DNA of 64,000 nucleotides from Bog-756 sp963828385 (GTDB taxonomy: Bacteria > Actinomycetota > Acidimicrobiia > Acidimicrobiales > RAAP-2), in the NCBI GenBank assembly GCA_963828385.1, contig CAWHEF010000002.1:434001-498000 (forward strand), in the 5' to 3' direction. The notes beneath the pieces are model-generated. The model worked only from the letters and a program-made list of their open reading frames with translations. It made no database searches and was not told the DNA's origin. Both the position numbers and the translations under genes were made by a program. Within the stretch, counting starts at the first letter, position 1, and every line of letters begins with the position of its first letter. This document shows positions 1 to 8,900 of this stretch, piece after piece.

Positions 1-971
1 ATGTCGCCGGCCGCCAGGTCGCCGGTCGCCATGTCGCCGGCCGCCACTGCGCCGGCCGAGTCGGGAAGGGCGGCGTCGAACCCGTGGGTGAGGGTCAAGA
101 ACACCTCTTCGAGGCTGCTTCGCTCGTGGGTCATCTCGTAGAGGACGACGCGGTGCTCGGCGGCGAAGGGGCCGAACCACTCGGGGGTGGCCCGGTCGAT
201 GACGACGGTATCCGGCCCGACCTGCCGGTACCCCACTGGCACCGCTCGGAGCAGGCCGGTCAAACGGTCGAGCTCAGGCGAGCGGATGTGCAGCCCGGGG
301 GACGTGCCCGCCTGGCCGGCCAGGTCGGCGAGCGTCGTCTGGAGCACCAGTCGTCCCCGCGACACGATGACCACATCGTCCACCGTCTCCTCCATCTCGC
401 CGAGGAGGTGGGACGAGACGAGCACGGCCCGACCGGTGGACGCCTCGTGGCGCATGAAGCTCCGGAGCCACTGGATGCCCTGGGGGTCGAATCCGTTGGA
501 AGGTTCGTCGAGGATCAGCACCTCGGGCTCGCCGAGCAGCGCCGTGGCCAGTTGGAGGCGCTGGCGCATCCCGAGGGAGAACTTCCCGACCCGGCGCCCG
601 GCCTCGTCGGCCAGACCCACCAGCTCGAGGTCTTGGGCGACGCGGCGGAACGGGATCCGGGCGGCAACAGCCACCGCCTTCAGGTGCTCCTCGGCCCTCC
701 GGGACGGGTGGAAGTTCGTGGCCTCGAGCACCGCCCCGATGTGGTGGGCAGGTTGGGCGAGATCGGCGTAGCGACGCCCGGAGAACGTGGCCGTCCCGTT
801 GTCGGCGCCGACGAGGCCGAGGAGCATCCGCAGGGTGGTCGTCTTGCCCGAGCCGTTGGGCCCGAGAAAGCCCGTCACCCGCCCCGCCTCCACGTCGAAG
901 GTCAGGTCCTCCACTGCCCGCACGGCCCCGAAGTGCTTGGTGAGGCCGCGGACCTCGATTGCCGAAGGCAT
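1..971 (-). CDS. ABC transporter ATP-binding protein (partial)
   Basis: ATPase subunit of an ABC transporter, probably of the drug/antibiotic-export type whose permease would lie beyond the left edge. Reading leftward from ATG at 971 the frame stays open to base 1, so the C-terminus is missing (323 codons visible). Walker A GPNGSGKTT is at residues 37-45, the signature LGMRQ and Walker B ILDEP with the following SNGFDP lie near residues 140-165, and a switch His follows in SSHLLGEMEE. The far C-terminus seen here is a 5-residue repeat (AAGDM/ATGDL/AAGDM) encoded by 15-bp tandem units at 1-46, unusual for this family. It sits 47 bp downstream of a TetR gene on the same strand, which may control it. 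Substrate cannot be told. Confidence 0.9.
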   Translation of the reverse strand, partial: MPSAIEVRGLTKHFGAVRAVEDLTFDVEAGRVTGFLGPNGSGKTTTLRMLLGLVGADNGTATFSGRRYADLAQPAHHIGAVLEATNFHPSRRAEEHLKAVAVAARIPFRRVAQDLELVGLADEAGRRVGKFSLGMRQRLQLATALLGEPEVLILDEPSNGFDPQGIQWLRSFMRHEASTGRAVLVSSHLLGEMEETVDDVVIVSRGRLVLQTTLADLAGQAGTSPGLHIRSPELDRLTGLLRAVPVGYRQVGPDTVVIDRATPEWFGPFAAEHRVVLYEMTHERSSLEEVFLTLTHGFDAALPDSAGAVAAGDMATGDLAAGD

Positions 972-1018
972 GGGCAACGCGTATCCCTGCGGCGCAGGTG
1001 TGGGCGGCGTAGCGGTGC

Positions 1019-1621
1019 TCAGACCTCGGCGTAGACATCGGTCGGCAGGAGGAGGCCGATGGCCACCACGAGCTCGTCGTGGACCCTGCCCATGTTGCTC
1101 CACCCGTTGACCCAGCCGACGAGGGCCGAATACCACACGTGGCCGAGGATCCGGGCCCGGTCGCCCAGGTCGGCGGGATGGGGCTTCCCGATGGCCCGGG
1201 TGATGATGCCCTCCATGAGGAGGGTCACCTGTTGCTGGCATTCGATGGCGGCCGGGTCGGGGGAGGCCAGTGCGGCGAAGACCGCCCCCACCAGGCGGGG
1301 CTGGCGGCCCATGGCCCGCAGGGCCCGGTCGAGTGCCTCGATGACCCGTTCGGCAGGAGTCGACCCCTGGGCGGGAAGCTGCGCCAGGCGGGTGTCCAGC
1401 TGCTCCACCCAGTGGACGAGACACGCCGCCAGCAGGTGGTCCTTGCTCGTGAAGTACCGGTAGACGGTGCCCATGGCCACATCGGCACGGCCGGCCACGT
1501 CCCGCATCTGCACGGCGTCATAGCCGCCCTCGAGGGCGAGGGTCATGGCGGCGTCGATCACCCGCTGGCGCCGTGCCTGCTGGGTGCGCGTCAAAGCCCG
1601 GGATACCTGGGCGTTCGCCAT
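1019..1621 (-). CDS. TetR/AcrR family regulator, KstR-like
   Basis: A 200-residue TetR-type repressor. The N-terminal helix-turn-helix spans about residues 15-60 (RVIDAAMTLALEGGYDAVQM, then VAMGTVYRYFTSKDHLL), which resembles the DNA-binding part of the cholesterol-catabolism repressor KstR; the all-helical C-terminal half would bind a ligand, in the KstR family an acyl-CoA or steroid-CoA ester. It lies directly upstream of the ABC ATPase on the same strand and is divergent from another TetR gene, so it may control either. The KstR resemblance fits the steroid-type genes further along, but its true target is not shown by the sequence. Confidence 0.88.
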   Translation of the reverse strand: MANAQVSRALTRTQQARRQRVIDAAMTLALEGGYDAVQMRDVAGRADVAMGTVYRYFTSKDHLLAACLVHWVEQLDTRLAQLPAQGSTPAERVIEALDRALRAMGRQPRLVGAVFAALASPDPAAIECQQQVTLLMEGIITRAIGKPHPADLGDRARILGHVWYSALVGWVNGWSNMGRVHDELVVAIGLLLPTDVYAEV

Positions 1622-1781
1622 GAGCGTTCACCCTACCCCGCCTGCACATTCCGACCCTGGCCGGAGCAGCCCTCGAACCGTCGCGGAACCTGCAACGCAC
1701 GGGTCCCACGCGAACAACCGCGTGCTCCCCCTTCGGGGATCTTCCCTGGACCCGGCGACGTCGGTCCCGGCCCTCGGTACC

Positions 1782-2615
1782 ATGGGCGCCGCCATGTCCC
1801 CCAACGAGGTCGAAGAGGCCATCGCCACCACCGACGGGCGGGCACCGGGTCGCCGTGGCCTCGCCACCCGGCAACGACTCCTCGAGTGCACCGCCGACCT
1901 CCTCGTCGCCACCCCGTGGCGGTCGATCAAGGTGACGGACATCGCCCGCGAGGCGGGGACCTCGCCCGCCACCTTCTACCAGTACTTCGAGAACGTCGAG
2001 GCTGCCATCACCGTCCTGGCCGAGGAGCTCGTCGAGGGGGTGGGCGTGCTCACCTCCCTCGTCGACGGCGACTGGTCCGAGGAGGCCAGCTGGGACACGG
2101 CGGTGGCCGTGGTCGAGGGGTTCATGGCCTACTGGGAGCGGAACCGGGCCGTCCTCCGGGTGGTGGAGCTGATCACCGTCGAGGGCGACCTGCGGTTCCA
2201 GGGACTGCGGGTGCGCGCCCTCAATACGGTCACCGTCACCCTGGCCCGGGTCATCGCCACGGCGGGCGCGGGCGGTTCCTCCGCAGGCGCCGACCCCATG
2301 GCCGCGGCCGGCACCCTGATCGCCATGCTGGCTCAGGTGGCGGGTCATCGGTATGGCTTCGAGTTCTGGGGGATCCGGACGGTGTCGTTGGTGGACAGTC
2401 AGGCCCGCCTCCTGCACTGGGCGGTCACCGGCCGGGGGGCACCGGTCGGCGCCCGGCTCCCCGGCTCGGAGTCGCCGCCGCCCCGGACCGGGCCCGTCGT
2501 CGGTGGCGGGGCAGCGAGAGCGCGAACCGCCCAGGCCCAGGCGACGAGGGCAGAGAATCCGACCGCGAAGCGCTCGTCCTCATCACGCCGCGGCTCCCGG
2601 CGGGCACCGAGGTAG
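1782..2615 (+). CDS. TetR/AcrR family regulator
   Basis: TetR-type regulator of about 277 residues, longer than the usual 190-220 because of a basic Ser/Arg/Ala-rich tail after about residue 220. The HTH is in residues 22-70 (TRQRLLECTADLL, then AREAGTSPATFYQYFENVEA). Two in-frame ATG codons at 1782 and 1794 are possible starts; neither has a clear ribosome site. It is divergent from the KstR-like gene across 160 bp and followed after about 280 bp by an MFS transporter, so control of an efflux system is plausible. Ligand unknown. Confidence 0.82.
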   Translation: MGAAMSPNEVEEAIATTDGRAPGRRGLATRQRLLECTADLLVATPWRSIKVTDIAREAGTSPATFYQYFENVEAAITVLAEELVEGVGVLTSLVDGDWSEEASWDTAVAVVEGFMAYWERNRAVLRVVELITVEGDLRFQGLRVRALNTVTVTLARVIATAGAGGSSAGADPMAAAGTLIAMLAQVAGHRYGFEFWGIRTVSLVDSQARLLHWAVTGRGAPVGARLPGSESPPPRTGPVVGGGAARARTAQAQATRAENPTAKRSSSSRRGSRRAPR

Positions 2616-2891
2616 CCGCCCGCCTCAACCGGGGTTGCCGTGCACGCCACCCGGCCCACTTGAGGGACCCCGACGAAACGCCGCATCGTTGACGGCCAGG
2701 CGGGGAATGCTCCATAGGTGCGCTGGGAAACGACCGCAGTGGCGTGAGCATCGGCTGGTCACGCCTCCAGCGTCGGCGATCTCGTGCTCGGGCCACCGCA
2801 GCGGACAGGGACAGTCCCCCCTTTCGTGGTCCGGGAAGTCGGGAGGATCCGCGAACGAGTCGGTCACGACGTCGGGGCGCTCACCGACAAG

Positions 2892-4375
2892 ATGGGAGGT
2901 CGAGCTCGCCGGCGGGCGGTCCTCCTGCTCGCTGGTGTGTTGGCCCTGGGAAGCGCCGACACCGGGGCGGTCGGTGCCCTGGCGCCCCAGTTGGAGCAGT
3001 CGCTTCACATCGGCAATCTGGACGTGGGCTTGATGGTCACCGTCTCGGCGCTCACCGGGGCCCTCGCCATGCTGCCCATCGGCTGGGCGACCGACCACTG
3101 GAACCGCACCCGGATGCTCGTGGTCGCCATCGCCGTCTGGGGCGTGGCCGAAGTGTTCAGTGCTTTTGCCGTCTCCTTCTTGATGCTCCTGCTGATCCGC
3201 CTGGCCCTGGGCGCCCTGACGGCCACCACCGGGCCCACGGTGTCCTCGCTCACCGGTGACCTGTTCCCTTCCGGGGAGCGGTCACGGATCTACGGGTTCA
3301 TCCTCACCGGTGAGCTGCTGGGGGCAGGCCTGGGCCTGCTGGTAGCGGGCCTGGTCGCCGGCTGGGCCAACTGGCGAGTGGCCTTCTTCGTGCTGGCGCT
3401 CCCGAGCGCCCTGTTGGTCTGGGCCATCAAGAATCACCTCCCCGAACCGGCCCGAGGAGGGCAGAGCTGGCTGCGAGCCGGGCCGCAGAACTGATCCCTG
3501 CCGAAGCGGTGGAAGACGGGTCCACCAGCGAGGGCCCGGCGTCGTCGCTCCAGCCGACGCGGGAAGACCCCACGGTCCTAGAGGAGATCGACCGCCAGGG
3601 GATCGAACCGGAACCTGGTGCGATCCTCGACGAGGATCCCGTGAAGATGTCATGGCAGCGGGCGACGAGATACATCCTTCGGGTTCGCAGCAACGTGATG
3701 CTGATCGTCGCCTCGGCGCTCGGGTACTTCTTCTACACCGGGCTCGAGACGTTCGCTTTGATCTACCTCAAGGGGCACTACGCGATCAACCAGGGGGAAG
3801 CCACCCTCGTCGTCGTGGTGGTGGGCGGGGCGGCGGTGTTGGGAGCGATCCTCGGCGGTCGCTTCGCCGACTCACTGGTGGATCGCGGCAAGATCGACGG
3901 ACGGCTGATCGTTGCCGCCGCTGCTTACCTCGTCACGGCGCTCACCATGGCCCCGGCCGTCGTGAGCTCACTGCTGGCGGTTTCGCTTCCGCTGTTCCTC
4001 GTAGCCGGCTTCGCCGTGGCCGCCCCGAACCCGGGCCTCGACGCGGCGCGGCTCGACATCATGCCCTCACGGATGTGGGGTCGGGCCGAAGGGGTGCGAA
4101 GTCTGCTGAGAACCTTGCTGCAGGCGTTCGCCCCCCTTCTCTTCGGTCTGACCTCGGAACTGTTCGGTGGCAAGAGCCAGGGACTCTCGGCGGGTGCCCA
4201 GAGCAGCTCGACGGCGAACACGAGCGCTGCCCACGCCGCTGGTCTGGAGCCGACCTTCCTCATCATGCTGGCGCCCCTCTTGGCCGCCGGGATCATCGTC
4301 TGGTGGGGGCGAAGGTTCTATCCCGGGGACGTGGCCGCCGCAGCCGCTTCCGAGGAGAGGTTTCCACCGCAGTAA
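2892..4375 (+). CDS. MFS transporter, one frameshift
   Basis: Major facilitator superfamily permease in the inner membrane, split by a frame change near 3470. The first half (2892-3494) carries about six membrane segments, including the TM2-3 loop GWATDHWNRTRML that matches the family motif GxxxDRxGRR. The second half (to 4375) continues with a long charged loop (EDGSTSEGP to KMSWQRATRY) and five to six more segments ending WWGRRFYPG. Joined, the product would be about 495 residues, normal for MFS. Unlike the other shifts in this window, this one needs a base added rather than removed. An upstream in-frame GTG at 2784 would give a longer N-terminus. Substrate unknown. Confidence 0.8.
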
Positions 4376-4408
4376 GCGTCGACCATCTTGGCCGGGCGCC
4401 GCAGGCCG

Positions 4409-5408
4409 TCAGCGGACGGCTACCGGATTGACCGGGCTGCCGGTGGCGCCCGTGAGGGGGAGGGGGGTGGCGTCGAGGAGGAAGGTGTAGCGGCCGTCGC
4501 CGGCGCATGCGTCGGCGAGGGTGTCGAGGAACCAGTTCTGGCCCTGGGTCATCCCCATCTCGACCAGATGAAGGAGGTGGACGGGAAGGTAGAGCGCGTC
4601 GTCCTCGCACGGGTAGACCTCGAGCACCAGGGTGTCGGTGGCCACGGCGGCGACGTCGTGGTCGTGGAACCACCCGGCGGTGGCGACGGTCAGTCCCGGG
4701 AGTCGGCCAGGTGTAGGCGACCAGATCGCACGCCGGGGAGCCGCCACCGATTCCCGGCCTTCCCGGGAGGGCCAGGTGCGCGGCCTGACCGGTGCGGACG
4801 AGGACGACGTCTCCCCTTTCGACGGTGACGCCGCCGAACCGGCAGGCCCGGTCCAGGTCGTCAGGTGTGATCGGATAGCCCGCGGCCAGGATTTCCACCC
4901 CCGAGGACCGGGGCAGGTCGAGCAGCACGCCCCGGGACACGAGCGTCAGGGCGTGATGGATGCCGAGCCGACCAGCTCCCCTTCCGGTGACAGCCGATGC
5001 CGGCACCCCGTTGTAGAGCGAAGGGCCGTCGGGGCCCGATCCGTAGGCCACGTGGGCGAGCCCGTCCCAGTGGGTGGCGCACTGGGTGGCCAGCGAGACG
5101 CAGTCCTCGGACGAGCGGATCCAGTCCGGGTCGGGGCTCAACGGGGCGTTGACGCAGACCATGGTGAGGCTGGGGTTGACCCGGCCCTCGACGAACCCCA
5201 GCTGGATCCCCTCGGCGGTCGACAGGGGAAGGCCGAGGGCGAACGCCGTGCCGTCGACGACGGCTTCTTTCCCCCGCAGCCGTGCCGCCCCGTCGATCAG
5301 GTTGAGGGTGCCGATCTGGTCGTCGTCGCCCCAGCGGCCCCAATTGTTCACCCGCTCGGCCATGGCCGTGAACGAGGCCGGGACCGAAGTAGGAACGGGT
5401 ACTGGCAT
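4409..5408 (-). CDS. Cyclase family protein, one frameshift
   Basis: Member of the metal-dependent cyclase/kynurenine-formamidase-like family (PF04199). Seen are the N-terminal NNWGRWGDDDQIGTLNL and the metal-binding HWDGLAH motif, the variant of HxGTHxDxPxH typical of this bacterial branch, then RGVLLDLPR and the C-terminal block GWFHDHDVAAVATDTLVLEVYP. The reading frame changes once near 4705-4720; dropping one base restores a product of about 330 residues. ATG at 5408 is chosen because the conserved sequence begins soon after. It starts 17 bp after the aldehyde dehydrogenase stop, so the two are probably cotranscribed. Natural substrates of this subgroup are unknown. Confidence 0.82.
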
Positions 5409-5424
5409 CCGGGCGCTGGCCGGC

Positions 5425-6896
5425 TCAGCCGGCCCAGATGATCGACTGGAGCTCCGAGTAGGCCTCGAGGCTGTAGTCACCACCGTCGCGTCCGATGCCG
5501 CTCATCTTGAAGCCACCGAAGGGCGCGTCCATGTTGCGCTGGGCGGTGTTGATGCCGACGTGACCGGCCCGGAGGCGCTTGGCCACGCGGAAGGCGCGGG
5601 CGGTGTCGCCCGAGAAGACGTAGTCGTAGAGGCCGAAGTCGGAGTCGTTGGCGATGCCGACGCCCTCCTCCTCGTCGTCGAAGGGGATGGCCACCACCAC
5701 CGGACCGAAGATCTCCTCCCGGGCCACCGTCATGTCGTTGGACCCCGTGATCGAGCGTGGGCTCGACGTAGAAGCCCCGCTCGAGGCTGGTCGGGCCTGC
5801 CCCCGCCCACCACGACGTCCCCCTCCTTGCGACCGGAGCCGATGTGGTCGAGCACCCGGGTGCGCTGCACGTCGGAGATGAGCGGTCCCACGATCGTCTT
5901 CGGGTCGGTCGGATCGCCCACCTGGAGGCGGCCGGCGAACGTCGAGAGCCCCTCGACCACCTGGTCGAAGAGGTGGCGGTGGACGACGGCCCGCGTCGGG
6001 GCGGTGCAGATCTGACCGGAGTGGAACGCCCACGTCGACCCGATGGCGGTGATCGCCGACCTCACGTCGGCGTCCTCCATGACGAGGGCCGCGCCCTTGC
6101 CGCCGAGCTCCATGAGCATCCGCTTCATGGACGGGGCCCCGGCGGCGGCGATCTGCTGGCCGACGGCCGTCGAGCCGGTGAACGAGACCATGTCGACGTC
6201 GGGCGAGGTGGTCAGGACCGATGCCGGCTCGGGAGCGCGCGAGTTCACCAGGTTGACCACACCGGGCGGGAACCCGATCTCGTCGAGCACCCGGGCCAGC
6301 TCGATCACGGCCAGTGGGTCCTGGGGTGCGGGTTTCATGACCACGGTGTTGCCCATGGCCAGGGCGGGCGCCACCTTGCCGGCCATGTTGGTCAGCGGGA
6401 AGTTGTAGCTGGCGATGGCAGTCACCACACCGACGGGCTGGCGGTAGGCGAGAGCGCTGACCAGGCCACCGGGGGCCAGTGGGGTCGCCGCCGTGGCGAC
6501 GGGAGGGAGCATCGACTCCTGCACGTGGCGGATGTCACGGGAGAAGCGTTCGAACCGGTCGGCGCAGACCGGCACCTGCATCCGTGAGCCGACCGACGCC
6601 GTGGCGCCGGTCTCGGCGATCACCAGCGGCACCAACTCGTCGTTTTTGGACCGGATGGCGGCCCCAGCGCGCTGGAGCAGCGCAAGGCGCTCCGCCGCCG
6701 GGGTGGACGACCACGCCGGCAGGGCCTCCCGGGCCGCCGCCGCCGCCGCACGGGCGTCGTCGACCGACGCGTTGGGCGCCTCACCCACGACCTGCTCGGT
6801 GGCCGGATTGACGATGTCGTAGGTGCCGTCTCCGGCGTGGACCCACGAGCCGCCGATGAGCAGATCTCCTTCGGCCTTCGTCCTGGCGCTCCCCAT
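5425..6896 (-). CDS. Aldehyde dehydrogenase (NAD-dependent), two frameshifts
   Basis: NAD(P)-dependent aldehyde dehydrogenase oxidising an aldehyde to its acid. The N-terminal Rossmann part (YNFPLTNMAGKVAPALAMGN), the general-base Glu in MELGGKGAAL and the catalytic Cys in HSGQICTAPTRA are intact. Two one-base insertions, near 5800 (a G run) and near 5755, break the frame between ISDVQRTRVLDHI and the C-terminal EEIFGPV; removing both gives about 490 residues, normal for the family. ATG 6896 is preferred because AAAGAGG lies just upstream; a longer start at 6995 overlaps the upstream gene. It lies between a D-aminoacylase-type hydrolase and a cyclase on the same strand, a likely operon. Confidence 0.85.
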
Positions 6897-6991
6897 GGCG
6901 GGACCTCTTTCCGGTTGGTCGGTTGTGACCGCTTCGACAGCCGGTTCGTCGGTTGTTGCGATCGTGTCAGCTCGATGCGGGCGATCCGCCG

Positions 6992-8710
6992 TCACGTATC
7001 GACGGTGGCCGTGTCACGACCGGAGCGGACGAGACATCCGGGAAGGCTGCCCGACGGCTTTCCGTCCACGATGGTCTCGACACCGTTCACCAGCACCCGG
7101 ACGACCCCGCTGGCGGCGGCGAACAGGCGGGGGCTGTCACCCGGCAGGTCGTCGACCAGTGTGGCCGGCTCGGATCCGACCGTCTCGGGGTCGAACACGA
7201 ACAGATCGGCCCGGTACCCCTCGGCGACCGCCCCCCGGTCCACCAGGCCGAACAGCCGGGCCGGCTCCATCGTCATCATCTCGACGGCACGCTCCATGGG
7301 GACCAGCCGGCGACCTCGGAGGCAGTCGCCGAGGAACGCGGTCGGGTAGTTCGAGCCGCACATGCGGTCGAGGTGGGCGCCGGCGTCGGAACCGCCCACC
7401 ATGGCGCCGGGATCGTCCCACACCGCCGCCCGCGCCTGCCACGACGCGTCGTCCCCGTCCGATGCCTTCGGCCACAGCACGGTGCGCAGATCGTCGTTGA
7501 TCACCAGGTCGAGCAGGGCGTCGAAGGGGGGCTTGGCCTGCTCGGCGGCGATCGATCCCACGTCACGCCAGCTCAGTCCCTCGTTGGCCGGCGAGTACGT
7601 GTCCCCGATGATGTAGTTGGACCAGTTGGACAGCCGACGGAACACCCCGGCGTCCTTCGAGTGGGCGAGCTCGTCCAGCCGCCGCCGGACCTCGGGGTCG
7701 CGCAGGCGCTCGATCCGGGCCTCCACAGGCTGACCCATCACGTCCGCCCACCCCGGGATCAGGAACAGGGCACAGTGGTTGCGGAAGCTCATGTTCATCG
7801 GGACGAGCGTCGGCATCGTCAGGGCGACGATGCGACCTCCTGCCTCCTCGGCCCGGCGCGAGGCCTCCAGCTGGCGTTCCGTCTTCTCGGGCGTGCGCGA
7901 GTCCACGGTCAGCAGGTTCCAGTTGAGCGGCCGCCGGGCGGTCGCCGACATGGCCACCATGAGGTCGATCTCGTCGTCGGAGAACATGTCGAGACAACCG
8001 TTCGTGATGTACTCGAGCGTCGTGCCCGGATGATCGCGCACCACCTCGCAGAAGGCCAGCATCTCCCGGCGGTCGGCGTGGCGGGACGTTATCGGGTTGC
8101 CGTCCCCGTCGGAGTGGGTCCTCGACTGCGAGGAGGAGAACCCGAGCCCGCCCGACTCGAGCGAGTCGGCGAGCAGCCGTGCCATCTCCTCCACCTCGGC
8201 GTCGGTGGCGACCTCCGCGCTCCGCTCGGCGCCCATCACCCACCGCCGGAGGGCACAGTGGCCCACGAGGAAGCCGACGTTGACGCCGAGTTTGCCTTCG
8301 AGCCTGTCGAGGTACTCCCCGAAGCTCGTCCAGTTCCACGGGACGCCATGCTCGAGGGCGGCGAGGGGCATGCCCTCCACCTTGGCCATCATGCGACGGA
8401 TGTAGTCGTGGTCCTGCTCCTTGATGGGGGCGAGGGTGAAGCCGCAGTTGCCGGCGACCACCGTGGTCACCCCGTGGAGATTGGACGGTGAGGCGGTCGG
8501 GTCCCAGAACAGCTGGGCGTCGTAGTGGGTGTGAGGATCGACGATCCCGGGGGCCACGACCAGCCCTTCTGCATCGAGCTCCCTCGCCGCCGCCTCGTCG
8601 ATCCGGCCCACGTTCGCGATCATGCCGTCGCTGACACCGACGTCGGCCCGACGGCCCGGCGATCCCGTGCCGTCGACCACCAGACCGTTCTTGATCACGT
8701 AGTCGAGCAT
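6992..8710 (-). CDS. Amidohydrolase, N-acyl-D-amino-acid deacylase type
   Basis: Cytoplasmic metal-dependent amidohydrolase of the D-aminoacylase group, 572 residues. The metal site HTH lies near residues 58-60 within PGIVDPHTHYD, followed by TTVVAGNCGFTLAP, the family's GNCG loop, and a late GGSDAGAHLDRMCG. Related proteins deacylate N-acyl-D-amino acids, but in actinobacterial catabolic clusters such genes are common and their substrates are unproven. ATG 8710 follows a purine-rich GGGAGGGAA. It heads a four-way run with the aldehyde dehydrogenase and cyclase. A copy of the shared palindrome CTGA-N7-TCAG lies about 83 bp upstream. Confidence 0.87.
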   Translation of the reverse strand: MLDYVIKNGLVVDGTGSPGRRADVGVSDGMIANVGRIDEAAARELDAEGLVVAPGIVDPHTHYDAQLFWDPTASPSNLHGVTTVVAGNCGFTLAPIKEQDHDYIRRMMAKVEGMPLAALEHGVPWNWTSFGEYLDRLEGKLGVNVGFLVGHCALRRWVMGAERSAEVATDAEVEEMARLLADSLESGGLGFSSSQSRTHSDGDGNPITSRHADRREMLAFCEVVRDHPGTTLEYITNGCLDMFSDDEIDLMVAMSATARRPLNWNLLTVDSRTPEKTERQLEASRRAEEAGGRIVALTMPTLVPMNMSFRNHCALFLIPGWADVMGQPVEARIERLRDPEVRRRLDELAHSKDAGVFRRLSNWSNYIIGDTYSPANEGLSWRDVGSIAAEQAKPPFDALLDLVINDDLRTVLWPKASDGDDASWQARAAVWDDPGAMVGGSDAGAHLDRMCGSNYPTAFLGDCLRGRRLVPMERAVEMMTMEPARLFGLVDRGAVAEGYRADLFVFDPETVGSEPATLVDDLPGDSPRLFAAASGVVRVLVNGVETIVDGKPSGSLPGCLVRSGRDTATVDT

Positions 8711-8792
8711 GGATCGTTCCCTCCCTCGGGGGCTCCGCAGCGCCGTCATCGGCGGCGCACGTGCGACGTTCCGGGCCTGTCATCCCACAGAC

Positions 8793-8807
8793 CTGACAGG
8801 GCGTCAG
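8793..8807. promoter_or_regulatory. Palindromic operator CTGA-N7-TCAG, site 1
   Basis: CTGACAGGGCGTCAG: inverted CTGAC/GTCAG arms with a five-base centre, upstream of the amidohydrolase start at 8710. The same motif recurs at 17854, 23422 and 33125, always at the promoter of a catabolic gene, which suggests a TetR-type operator. Confidence 0.6.
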
Positions 8808-8855
8808 TTTAGGTCGCCCCACCCGCGGCTGCCGACGGGACCGGTCCCCCCGGCC

Positions 8856-8891
8856 AGGACGCCGAGGACGCCGAAGACGCCGAGGACGCCG
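8856..8891. repeat. Four 9-bp tandem repeats
   Basis: Four head-to-tail copies of AGGACGCCG (third copy with one change, AAGACGCCG) just downstream of the penicillin-acylase stop codon. They are non-coding; function unknown. Confidence 0.7.
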
Positions 8892-8900
8892 ACGAGCCGA

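Noticed and set aside
1079..2692. Long plus-strand open frame of 537 codons
   Set aside because: Arg/Gly/Pro/His-rich antisense shadow of the TetR genes, a common effect of high GC.
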